Source: Pseudomonadota bacterium
GTDB taxonomy: Bacteria > Pseudomonadota > Alphaproteobacteria > Sphingomonadales > Sphingomonadaceae
NCBI GenBank assembly: GCA_023391375.1
Contig: JAEWBB010000011.1
Span: forward strand, 355,364 to 419,363
Length of the DNA: 64,000 nucleotides
Direction: 5' to 3'
Shown: positions 1 through 6,985 of the stretch, piece after piece
How the letters are laid out: each line of letters begins with the position of its first letter
Position numbering within the stretch: the first letter of the stretch is position 1
The notes under the pieces: generated by a model
Seen by the model: the letters and a program-made list of their open reading frames with translations, nothing else
Told to the model about the DNA's origin: nothing
The model's database searches: none
Made by a program: the position numbers and the translations under genes

Positions 1-1708
1 GGTCGGCCGCCATGCGGCTCTTGCCCTGGGCGAGCGAGAACATCATGCGCAGGGGCACGGCCGCGTCCGGCTGGACCTGGCTGAGCTGGAGGCGACGCGC
101 GGTGATCGGCTGCACCTGCGCCTTGCCCTGCCCGCTCGCCTTTGCGGCGTCGGTCACACTCATACCCTTGGCGACCTTGGCCGCGATGTCCTGCGCGACA
201 GCGCGGGCACGGGCCATCGCCTGCTTCTGGATCCAGTCGGCGCGCACGCGATCCTTGATCTCGGCCAGCGGCGCCGGCGACGCCGGAATGATCCGGCCCA
301 CGCCGACCAGCGTGTAGTTCGCACCGGCGGCATCGCCCTCGACGACCGGGTCTTCGTCGGAACCGAGCGAAAAGCCTGCCTTCAGCGCGCCCTTGAACTG
401 CGCCGGGAGCGCGTAGTTCGCGTTGGTCCGGGACACGCCCTGCGCCATGATCGGCGGCGTTTCGACGAGGCTCAGGCCATTGGCCTTGGCTGCTTCGGCC
501 AGGCTGGAGCCGTCGGCGATCATGTCCTCGACCTTGCCGACCAGCTCGGCGAGCGCGTCCTTGCGCTTGGCCTCGACAAGGGCGGCGACGATCTCCGGCT
601 TGGCTTGCGCCAGCGACTTGCCCCGCTGGTCGCGGATGTCCTCAACCTTCGCGACGGTCCAGCCGAACTGGGTCTTGACCGGCCCGACCACCCCGCCCTT
701 GGGCGCGGCGAACACGGCCTTGGCGGCTTCATCACCGGCCAGCGCGCGATATTGCGCCAGCGTCTGGACGCCGAGCGTCGTGTCGGCCGCGGCCACCCCT
801 GCGGGCGCGGCGGCCGCAGCGAAGTTGCCGCCGGCCTTGGCGCGCTGCGCGATGCCATTGGCCGCCTGCGCATTGGCAACGGTCGCCTGGCTGATCACGC
901 GCTGCGGCGTTGTGGCGTAATTGGCGCTGTTCGCCTTGTAGTAGGCCGCGACATCGGCATCGCTCGGCTGCACGCCCGCGACTTGCTCGGGCCCGATCGA
1001 CGCGAGCTGCAGGACGCGCTGTTCGGGCACCACATACTTGCCCTTGTTGGCGTTATAGTAAGCGGCCAGGTCGCCATCCGACGGCGAAAGACCCGCCGTG
1101 AAGCCATCGGTCTGGACCAGTGCGAGTTCTCCGCTCCGCTGCTCCATCAGCATCGAGGCATATTGGGTCGATACGTTGATCGGCATCAGCGCGCCGCTGC
1201 CCACCGGGGTCAGGAGCAGGCGCGAGCGGACGTCGGCCGCCAGCGCATCGCGCAGTTCGGCGTCGGTCAGCCGTTCGCGGCGCAGGAAGCCGAGATAGGC
1301 CTCTTCGCTGAACTTGCCGTCGAGGCCCTTGGCATTGGGCAGCGACGCGATCTGGCCGTCGACCAGCCGCTTGGACAGCAGCAGGCCATGGGCATTGCCG
1401 AACGCCTGCAGGGCGCGCTCGTCGACCAGCTGGTTGAAGATGTCGGGAAGCTCGCCGGCGATGCTGGCCATGGTCGCTTCCGGATTGCTCTGGCGCGCAA
1501 CAGCCAATGCGCGTTCGGCGATGCTGCTGAATTCGCGCTCGGTGACTTTCTGGTCGCCAGCCTTGGCAAGATAGCCGCCGCCGATGCCCGTGCTCTTGAA
1601 CTGGTTGATGTCCATCAATGCGAAGCTGGCCAGGATTGCCACCAGGAACAGCACCATCAGGACGGCGCCCGCTTTCGATTGGGAAAAGCGGCGAACAGAA
1701 GAGACCAT
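1..1708 (-). CDS. ppiD: PpiD/SurA-like periplasmic peptidyl-prolyl isomerase (C-terminus cut by window edge)
   Basis: Membrane-anchored parvulin-type foldase that would help outer-membrane and periplasmic proteins fold. 569 codons are visible and the frame runs off the left edge, so the end is missing. Residues 1-11 are basic, followed by one hydrophobic anchor at about 12-31 (VLMVLFLVAILASFALM). A long helical SurA_N-type region follows, and then a PpiC-type rotamase domain at about 245-345 recognisable from VVGPVKTQFGWTVAKV. The start is the ATG at 1708 (MVSSVRRFSQSKAG). It is divergent from tpiA, with 97 bases between them. Anchor plus chaperone plus one parvulin domain fits PpiD better than SurA, which has a cleaved signal peptide. 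The PPIase family is clear; the exact symbol is inferred. Confidence 0.85.
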   Translation of the reverse strand, partial: MVSSVRRFSQSKAGAVLMVLFLVAILASFALMDINQFKSTGIGGGYLAKAGDQKVTEREFSSIAERALAVARQSNPEATMASIAGELPDIFNQLVDERALQAFGNAHGLLLSKRLVDGQIASLPNAKGLDGKFSEEAYLGFLRRERLTDAELRDALAADVRSRLLLTPVGSGALMPINVSTQYASMLMEQRSGELALVQTDGFTAGLSPSDGDLAAYYNANKGKYVVPEQRVLQLASIGPEQVAGVQPSDADVAAYYKANSANYATTPQRVISQATVANAQAANGIAQRAKAGGNFAAAAAPAGVAAADTTLGVQTLAQYRALAGDEAAKAVFAAPKGGVVGPVKTQFGWTVAKVEDIRDQRGKSLAQAKPEIVAALVEAKRKDALAELVGKVEDMIADGSSLAEAAKANGLSLVETPPIMAQGVSRTNANYALPAQFKGALKAGFSLGSDEDPVVEGDAAGANYTLVGVGRIIPASPAPLAEIKDRVRADWIQKQAMARARAVAQDIAAKVAKGMSVTDAAKASGQGKAQVQPITARRLQLSQVQPDAAVPLRMMFSLAQGKSRMAAD

Positions 1709-1805
1709 GTCGAACACACTCGCGCGTTTGGAATTTGTCGAAGGCCGCTTTAGGGGCCGCCTAGCCGCCAGACAAGGACGCGCGGCGGACAACAGGGGAA
1801 TTGAG

Positions 1806-2546
1806 ATGCGCAAGCTCGTCGCCGGCAACTGGAAAATGAACGGCACCGCCGAAGATCTCGTCGAAGTGCGCAAGATCGCTGCGCATGAGGCTACGTGCGA
1901 CGTTGCGCTGTGCCTGCCCTCCACCCTGATAGAGCGCGCTGCCCGCGACGCCTCCGGCTTTGCGATCGGCGGACAAGACGTCCACGCATCTGCCAAGGGT
2001 GCGCATACCGGCTGCATTTCGGCCGCGATGCTGCTCGACGCAGGAGCGACCTTGACTATCGTCGGCCATAGCGAACGGCGCGAGGCGCAGGGCGAAACCG
2101 ACGGGGACGTTCGGGCCAAGGCGGAAGCTGCGCTCCTCGCCGGTCTGGCCGTCATCGTCTGCTGCGGGGAAAGCGACGAGGTTCGCGCCGCGGGCGATGC
2201 GGTGGCGACCGTGACCCGCCAGCTCGATGCATCCCTCCCCCAGGGCGACGCTGCCTCTGCCGGCGTGCCGGGGCGTCTGGCTGTCGCCTACGAACCGATC
2301 TGGGCGATCGGAACTGGCAAGATCCCGACGGTCGAGGATATCGCAGACATGCACTCGGCGCTTCGAGGCCGGCTGGTGGCGGCGTATGGCGAGGCCGGAA
2401 ATGCCATTCGTCTGCTTTACGGGGGATCGGTCAAGGGGTCGAACGCGAGCGAGATTTTCGCGATTGCCGATGTCGACGGAGCGCTGGTTGGCGGGGCGAG
2501 CCTGAAAGCGGACGACTTCACGCCGATCATCGACGCCGCCGCCTGA
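1806..2546 (+). CDS. tpiA: Triosephosphate isomerase
   Basis: Interconverts dihydroxyacetone phosphate and glyceraldehyde 3-phosphate in glycolysis and gluconeogenesis. The protein is 246 aa, the usual size. It shows the N-terminal substrate lysine in NWKMNGT, the catalytic histidine in VGHSERR, the catalytic glutamate and flexible loop in AYEPIWAIGTGK, and the phosphate-binding YGGSVKGSNA near the end. The open frame extends upstream to 1584, but homologues begin at MRKLVAGNWKMNG. That ATG at 1806 has an upstream AGGGGAA, so it is taken as the start. The other lower-glycolysis genes of this window (fba, pgk, gap, tkt) sit about 41 kb away, so tpiA is unlinked to them. Confidence 0.96.
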   Translation: MRKLVAGNWKMNGTAEDLVEVRKIAAHEATCDVALCLPSTLIERAARDASGFAIGGQDVHASAKGAHTGCISAAMLLDAGATLTIVGHSERREAQGETDGDVRAKAEAALLAGLAVIVCCGESDEVRAAGDAVATVTRQLDASLPQGDAASAGVPGRLAVAYEPIWAIGTGKIPTVEDIADMHSALRGRLVAAYGEAGNAIRLLYGGSVKGSNASEIFAIADVDGALVGGASLKADDFTPIIDAAA

Positions 2547-2620
2547 GGTTCAGGCTTTATCAATCGGAACAATGCGATAAGGTGAGCGCCAATTTACCGT
2601 TGGAGCGTTGAAGGATCATC

Positions 2621-3217
2621 ATGAAGAAGTTCATCGTCCCCGTTTTCGCCGCCCTGTTCGCCGCTGCCACCCCTGCCGTCGCGCAAGTCGCGCCGTCGCA
2701 GATTTCGCCGGGCATGCAGGTGTATGACGCGAACCGCCAGCTGGTGGGTGCCATCGCCAAGGTCGACAAGGGCATGGCGACGGTGGCGACGGACAAGCAC
2801 GAGGTTCCGGTCAACCCGGCCAGCTTCGCGCTCGAGAACGGCAAGCTTTATCTCGCCATGAACCGCGAACAGCTCAACAGCTTCTACGAAAAGGAAGTCG
2901 TGGCGGCTGAGGAATCGCTTGCCGTCGGCAAGCCGGTGAAGGGCCTTGAAGGCACCACGCTCGGCACCATCAAGGAAATCGATGCCGCCAAGGTGCTGAT
3001 TACCCTCGGCAGCGGGCAGACGATCGAACTGCCGCGCAACGGGATCGCCGGCGGTGCGACCGGCGCCACGGTCGGCGTCAGCGCGGCCGACCTCGCCAAG
3101 CAGCTCGGCGCAGCCGGCGCCGCGACGGCGACCACCAACGCCGCGGTGTCGACTCCGGCCGCCGGTGGCGACGCGAAGGCGGGCGTGACCGCCAAGGCTG
3201 GCGCAACAGCCAACTAG
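2621..3217 (+). CDS. Secreted hypothetical protein with two repeated beta-rich units
   Basis: Not a family I can name. The 198-aa protein begins with a clear Sec signal peptide (basic MKK, hydrophobic core, cleavage after ATPAVAQ at about 22), so it is periplasmic or secreted. The mature part holds two similar units of about 40 residues. The first is around VYDANRQLVGAIAKVDKG and the second around VKGLEGTTLGTIKEIDAAK; each ends in a short strand set with a polar-PVN/LPRN turn. This resembles the small barrel of PRC-type domains, but that is inference. The C-terminal 60 residues are Ala/Gly/Thr-rich and probably disordered. The start has AAGGA seven bases upstream. It sits alone between tpiA and secG, followed by a strong hairpin. 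Confidence 0.8.
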   Translation: MKKFIVPVFAALFAAATPAVAQVAPSQISPGMQVYDANRQLVGAIAKVDKGMATVATDKHEVPVNPASFALENGKLYLAMNREQLNSFYEKEVVAAEESLAVGKPVKGLEGTTLGTIKEIDAAKVLITLGSGQTIELPRNGIAGGATGATVGVSAADLAKQLGAAGAATATTNAAVSTPAAGGDAKAGVTAKAGATAN

Positions 3218-3229
3218 TCCCCATTTGCC

Positions 3230-3265
3230 CTTTCGGCGCGTGCTGGCTACAGCGCGCGCCGAAAG
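3230..3265 (+). terminator. 16-bp hairpin between the secreted-protein gene and secG
   Basis: An 11-bp perfect inverted repeat (CTTTCGGCGCG at 3230-3240 with CGCGCCGAAAG at 3255-3265) extends through one wobble pair and four more pairs (GCTG/CAGC) to a GCTA tetraloop. It begins 13 bases after the stop at 3217. No long T-run follows (only TCTTCCCGTT), so it may be a weak terminator or an RNA-stabilising structure. Confidence 0.5.
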
Positions 3266-3292
3266 TCTTCCCGTTCCACGAAAGCCCCGTCG

Positions 3293-3619
3293 ATGTTCAC
3301 CTTCCTGCTCATTCTCCAGACCCTGATTGCCGCCGCCCTGGTCGGCGTCATCCTGATGCAGCGGTCGGAAGGCGGCGGGCTTGGCGTCGGCGGTTCGTCG
3401 GCAGGTTTCATGACCGCCCGCGGCGCCGCGGATTTCCTGACCCGCTCGACGGCGGTGCTTGGCGGCGTATTCATCATCCTGTCGATCGTGATGGCCGCGA
3501 TTGCCGGCGTCAGCCGCGAATCGACCAAGATCGATACGTCGCTGGCGACCGATGCGCCGGCCCAGCAGGCACCGGCGCAGCAGCCCGCGCCGGCCCCGGC
3601 GGTACCGCTCGCGCAGTAA
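3293..3619 (+). CDS. secG: Preprotein translocase subunit SecG
   Basis: Small inner-membrane subunit of the SecYEG channel. The 108-aa protein has two membrane helices: residues 3-20 (FLLILQTLIAAALVGVILM) and about 52-72 (STAVLGGVFIILSIVMAAIAG). They are joined by the glycine-rich cytoplasmic loop QRSEGGGLGVGGSSAGF that marks the family. The C-terminal tail from about 84 is Ala/Pro/Gln-rich and variable, as usual in alphaproteobacteria. It lies directly upstream of pyrG on the same strand with a 76-base gap. That gap has a small CCCGC/GCGGG hairpin near 3652 and a T6 run near 3629 without a strong stem. Confidence 0.95.
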   Translation: MFTFLLILQTLIAAALVGVILMQRSEGGGLGVGGSSAGFMTARGAADFLTRSTAVLGGVFIILSIVMAAIAGVSRESTKIDTSLATDAPAQQAPAQQPAPAPAVPLAQ

Positions 3620-3695
3620 GCGCACACTTTTTTCTTCACTCCGGCGATTCGCCCGCTTGCGCGGGACCCGTCCGCTTGCTTAAGGCCCGACTCCC

Positions 3696-5330
3696 ATGGC
3701 GCGGTATGTTTTTGTCACCGGCGGCGTGGTCTCCAGCCTCGGCAAAGGTCTTCTCGCAGCGTCCCTCGGGGCGCTCCTTCAGGCACGCGGTTATTCCGTC
3801 AGGATCCGCAAGTTCGATCCCTATCTGAACGTCGACCCCGGCACGATGAGCCCTTACCAGCACGGTGAGGTCTATGTGACGGACGACGGCGCGGAGACCG
3901 ATCTCGATCTCGGCCACTACGAGCGCTTCACCGGTGTGTCGGCGCACCAGAGCGACAACGTCACCTCGGGACGCATCTACCGCGATATTATCGCGCGGGA
4001 ACGGCGCGGCGACTATCTCGGCGCCACCGTCCAGGTCGTTCCCCACGTCACCAACGCGATCAAGGAGTTCGCGCTGGCCGACGTCGACGGTCTCGACTTC
4101 GTCATTTGCGAAATCGGCGGGACGGTCGGCGACATCGAATCGCTGCCGTTCGTCGAGGCCATTCGCCAGCTCAAGAACGAGCTCGGGCGTGGCAACGCGG
4201 CCTTCGTGCACACGACGCTGGTCCCCTACCTCGCCGCCGCGGGCGAGCTGAAGACCAAGCCGACCCAGCATTCGGTCCGCGAGTTGACCAGCTACGGCAT
4301 CCAGCCCGACGTGCTGCTGTGCCGGGCTGAGCGTGAAATCCCGGAGAGCGAGCGCAACAAGATCGCGCTGTTCTGCAATGTCCCGCCGTCGGCCGTCATC
4401 CAGGCGCTCGATGCCCGGTCGATCTACGATGTCCCCCTCGCCTACCACAATGAGGGGCTCGATGCGGAAGTCCTCAAGGTGTTCGGAATCACCGACGCGC
4501 CGGAACCGGACCTCACCCGCTGGACCGATATCATGGACCGCGTCGACCATCCGGAAGGCGAGGTCACGATCGGCGTGGTGGGCAAATATGTCGGCCTGCC
4601 CGACGCCTACAAGTCGTTGCGCGAAGCGCTGGTCCATGGCGGCCTCGCCAACCGGGTCAAGGTCAACATCCGCTGGATCGATGCCGAGCTGTTCGAGAAG
4701 GACGACGGCAACCTCGCCGCCGAGCTCGAGCCGCTACACGCCATCCTCGTCCCCGGCGGGTTCGGCGAGCGCGGCAGCGAGGGCAAGATCGCTTCCGTCC
4801 GTTTCGCCCGCGAACGCGAAGTTCCGTTCTTCGGTATTTGCCTGGGCATGCAGATGGCCTGCATCGAGGGCGCGCGAAACACCGCCGGCATCGCCACCGC
4901 CTCGACCACCGAGTTCGGCGACACCGACGAGCCGGTCGTCGGCCTGATCACCGAATGGATGAGCGCGGAAGGTCTCCAGAAGCGCAATGCCGACACCGAC
5001 ATGGGCGGGACGATGCGGGTTGGCGCCTATGAAGCAAGGCTCAAGGGCAACAGCCACGTCGCGACGGTTTATGGCACCACCGAAATCAGCGAGCGCCATC
5101 GCCACCGCTACGAGGTCAACAACCACTATCGCGACGTCCTCGAACAGGGCGGCCTGGTGTTCTCCGGCACCTCGCCCGACGGCGAACTGCCGGAAATCGT
5201 CGAGCGGCCGGACCACCCCTGGTTCATCGGCGTCCAATTCCATCCCGAGCTCAAGAGCCGGCCGTTCGAACCGCACCCGCTGTTCGCCAGCTTCATCGGC
5301 GCCGCGCTCAAGCAGTCGCGACTGGTCTGA
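3696..5330 (+). CDS. pyrG: CTP synthase
   Basis: Converts UTP to CTP with ATP and glutamine, the last step of pyrimidine nucleotide synthesis. The 544-aa length is typical. The N-terminal amidoligase domain (1-270) starts with FVTGGVVSSLGKGLLAASLG, holding the ATP-binding loop, and continues with the signature region near residues 68-150. The C-terminal class I glutamine amidotransferase domain (about 290-540) carries the nucleophile cysteine in FGICLGMQMACIEGARN and the His-Glu pair in GVQFHPELKSRP. All catalytic residues are present. The gene follows secG and is followed by a small secreted protein gene. Confidence 0.98.
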   Translation: MARYVFVTGGVVSSLGKGLLAASLGALLQARGYSVRIRKFDPYLNVDPGTMSPYQHGEVYVTDDGAETDLDLGHYERFTGVSAHQSDNVTSGRIYRDIIARERRGDYLGATVQVVPHVTNAIKEFALADVDGLDFVICEIGGTVGDIESLPFVEAIRQLKNELGRGNAAFVHTTLVPYLAAAGELKTKPTQHSVRELTSYGIQPDVLLCRAEREIPESERNKIALFCNVPPSAVIQALDARSIYDVPLAYHNEGLDAEVLKVFGITDAPEPDLTRWTDIMDRVDHPEGEVTIGVVGKYVGLPDAYKSLREALVHGGLANRVKVNIRWIDAELFEKDDGNLAAELEPLHAILVPGGFGERGSEGKIASVRFAREREVPFFGICLGMQMACIEGARNTAGIATASTTEFGDTDEPVVGLITEWMSAEGLQKRNADTDMGGTMRVGAYEARLKGNSHVATVYGTTEISERHRHRYEVNNHYRDVLEQGGLVFSGTSPDGELPEIVERPDHPWFIGVQFHPELKSRPFEPHPLFASFIGAALKQSRLV

Positions 5331-5422
5331 CCTAACGGGGCAGGCCGGATGGAGCGACAGACTGGTTTAAGAGCCGTCGGCATTCATTTGCCGTTCACTG
5401 CGAAAGTCGTTACGTAAGCGGC

Positions 5423-5659
5423 ATGCGCAAGCTGCTGCTTCTCGCCATGCTCTCGTCCGCCCTCCCGGCGGCGGCTTATGCTGGCGAAGGCACGCGAACC
5501 GGAGGCGACCAAGCCCAGAAGGTCGAGCAGAAGCGTTCGTCGTGGCAATGCAACCGCGACAAGGATCATCCCGTCCGCGAGAGCACGTCAAAGGTCGATT
5601 GCAAGATCAACCGCCCGCTGCCGCCGGTGATCGATCCGACCCCCATTTTCCTGCCCTAG
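5423..5659 (+). CDS. Small secreted hypothetical protein (78 aa)
   Basis: Not recognised. A short protein with a convincing signal peptide (MRKLLLLAMLSSALPAAAYA, cleavage after residue 20). The mature peptide has about 58 residues, is basic in the middle and ends in a Pro-rich stretch (RPLPPVIDPTPIFLP). It contains two cysteines, in WQCNRDKD and VDCKIN, that could form one disulfide. It lies alone between pyrG and trxB. The signal peptide and sensible start argue that it is translated; no function can be suggested. Confidence 0.65.
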   Translation: MRKLLLLAMLSSALPAAAYAGEGTRTGGDQAQKVEQKRSSWQCNRDKDHPVRESTSKVDCKINRPLPPVIDPTPIFLP

Positions 5660-5714
5660 TCCAGACGGACGAAACGGCGTTGCGAGGCGCCGCAAGCCCC
5701 CCTACATCACGCCC

Positions 5715-6680
5715 ATGTCGAACATCATGTCGAGCCGCCTGATCGTCCTCGGATCGGGCCCCGCCGGTCTTACCGCCGCCATTTATGCCGCCCGTGCCGG
5801 CATGAACCCGATCGTCGTCCAGGGCATCCAGCCCGGCGGCCAGCTTACCACCACGACGGACGTCGAGAATTACCCGGGTTTCCGCGACGTCATCCAGGGA
5901 CCGTGGCTGATGGAAGAGATGCAGGCTCAGGCCGAGCATGTCGGCACCAAGATGGTGTGGGACCACATCAACGAAGTCGATTTCTCGCGCCGGCCATTCG
6001 TCCTCAAGGGCGACTCGGGCGAATATCATGGTGACACACTGGTCATCGCCACCGGCGCGCAGGCCAAGTGGCTCAACCTGCCGAGCGAGGAGCATATGAA
6101 GGGCAAGGGTGCGAGCGCTTGCGCGACCTGCGATGGCTTCTTCTACCGTGGCAAGAAGGTGGCGGTGATCGGCGGCGGCAACACTGCCGTGGAGGAAGCA
6201 CTCTACCTGACCAACCACAGCCACGACGTCACGCTGATCCATCGCCGCGATTCGCTGCGCGCCGAGAAGATTCTGCAGGAACGGCTCTTCAAGCACCCCA
6301 ACATCAAGATCATCTGGGACAGCGAGGTGGCGGAATTCGTCGCGGGCGGGCAGCCCGAAGCGCTGGTCGGCCTCGATATCCGCAACGTGAAGACCGGCGA
6401 CATCAGCCGGCTCGACGTCGAAGGCGCGTTCGTCGCCATCGGCCACAAGCCGGCGACCGAACTGTTCGCCGGCAAGCTCGACCTCGACGACGACGGCTAT
6501 CTCAAAGTCGAGACCGGATCGACCCGGACCTCGATTCCCGGCGTGTTCGCCTGCGGCGACGTCATGGACAAGATCTATCGCCAGGCGGTGACCGCCGCCG
6601 GCACCGGCTGCATGGCTGCGCTGGACGCGGAGAAGTTCCTGGCCGCGGAAGAGTTCGAGGCGCTGGAAGCCGCCGAGTGA
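5715..6680 (+). CDS. trxB: Thioredoxin-disulfide reductase
   Basis: FAD-dependent enzyme passing electrons from NADPH to thioredoxin. The 321-aa length is standard. The FAD-binding GSGPAGLTAAIYAARAG is at residues 12-28, the redox-active pair is in CATCDGFFYRGKK near 136, and the NADPH-binding VIGGGNTAVEEA follows directly. The C-terminal FAD contact is in GVFACGDVMDKIYRQAVTAAG. Translation could start at 5715 (MSNIM) or 5727 (MSSRL); the first is kept. It is the last plus-strand gene before the minus-strand acp-comEC pair, with only four bases to the end of acp. Confidence 0.97.
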   Translation: MSNIMSSRLIVLGSGPAGLTAAIYAARAGMNPIVVQGIQPGGQLTTTTDVENYPGFRDVIQGPWLMEEMQAQAEHVGTKMVWDHINEVDFSRRPFVLKGDSGEYHGDTLVIATGAQAKWLNLPSEEHMKGKGASACATCDGFFYRGKKVAVIGGGNTAVEEALYLTNHSHDVTLIHRRDSLRAEKILQERLFKHPNIKIIWDSEVAEFVAGGQPEALVGLDIRNVKTGDISRLDVEGAFVAIGHKPATELFAGKLDLDDDGYLKVETGSTRTSIPGVFACGDVMDKIYRQAVTAAGTGCMAALDAEKFLAAEEFEALEAAE

Positions 6681-6684
6681 GGGA

Positions 6685-6975
6685 CTAGCGGAGCGCCAGC
6701 CGCTCCGCGAAGACCTTCAAACTACCGAAGGTCGCGAAATCCTCGGCCTCGACGTCGTCGTCCTCGATGAGCACCGCAAGGCGTTCCTCGATACCCGTCA
6801 GCAGATTCGCGACCGCCATCGAATCGAATTCGGGAAGGGCACCGAACAGTTCGGTATCGTCCTCGAAGGCCGCCACGCGCGCGGGATCGATCCCCAGCAC
6901 GTCGGAAAGAAGCGCGCGCAGGGTGGAGACGATTTCGCCGGCGCCTTCAGGCTCGATCCTTGCCGCATCGTTCAT
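6685..6975 (-). CDS. Acyl carrier protein
   Basis: A 96-aa stand-alone carrier protein. The phosphopantetheine attachment serine is in EFDSMAV at about residue 55, and the helical segments on either side (VSTLRALLSDVLGID and ANLLTGIEERLAVLI) fit the family. The start is placed at MNDAARIEPEG (6975); an upstream in-frame ATG at 7035 would lie inside the neighbouring comEC gene. It is not the housekeeping acpP: the motif has Met instead of the usual Leu, and no fatty-acid genes are nearby. It is 10 bases downstream of comEC on the same strand. Its acyl or aminoacyl substrate cannot be told from context. Confidence 0.85.
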   Translation of the reverse strand: MNDAARIEPEGAGEIVSTLRALLSDVLGIDPARVAAFEDDTELFGALPEFDSMAVANLLTGIEERLAVLIEDDDVEAEDFATFGSLKVFAERLALR

Positions 6976-6985
6976 CGAGCGGCCC

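Noticed and set aside
3646..3666. CCCGC/GCGGG hairpin between secG and pyrG
   Set aside because: Five base pairs without a following T-run, and the nearby T6 run precedes it; not enough for a terminator on the plus strand.
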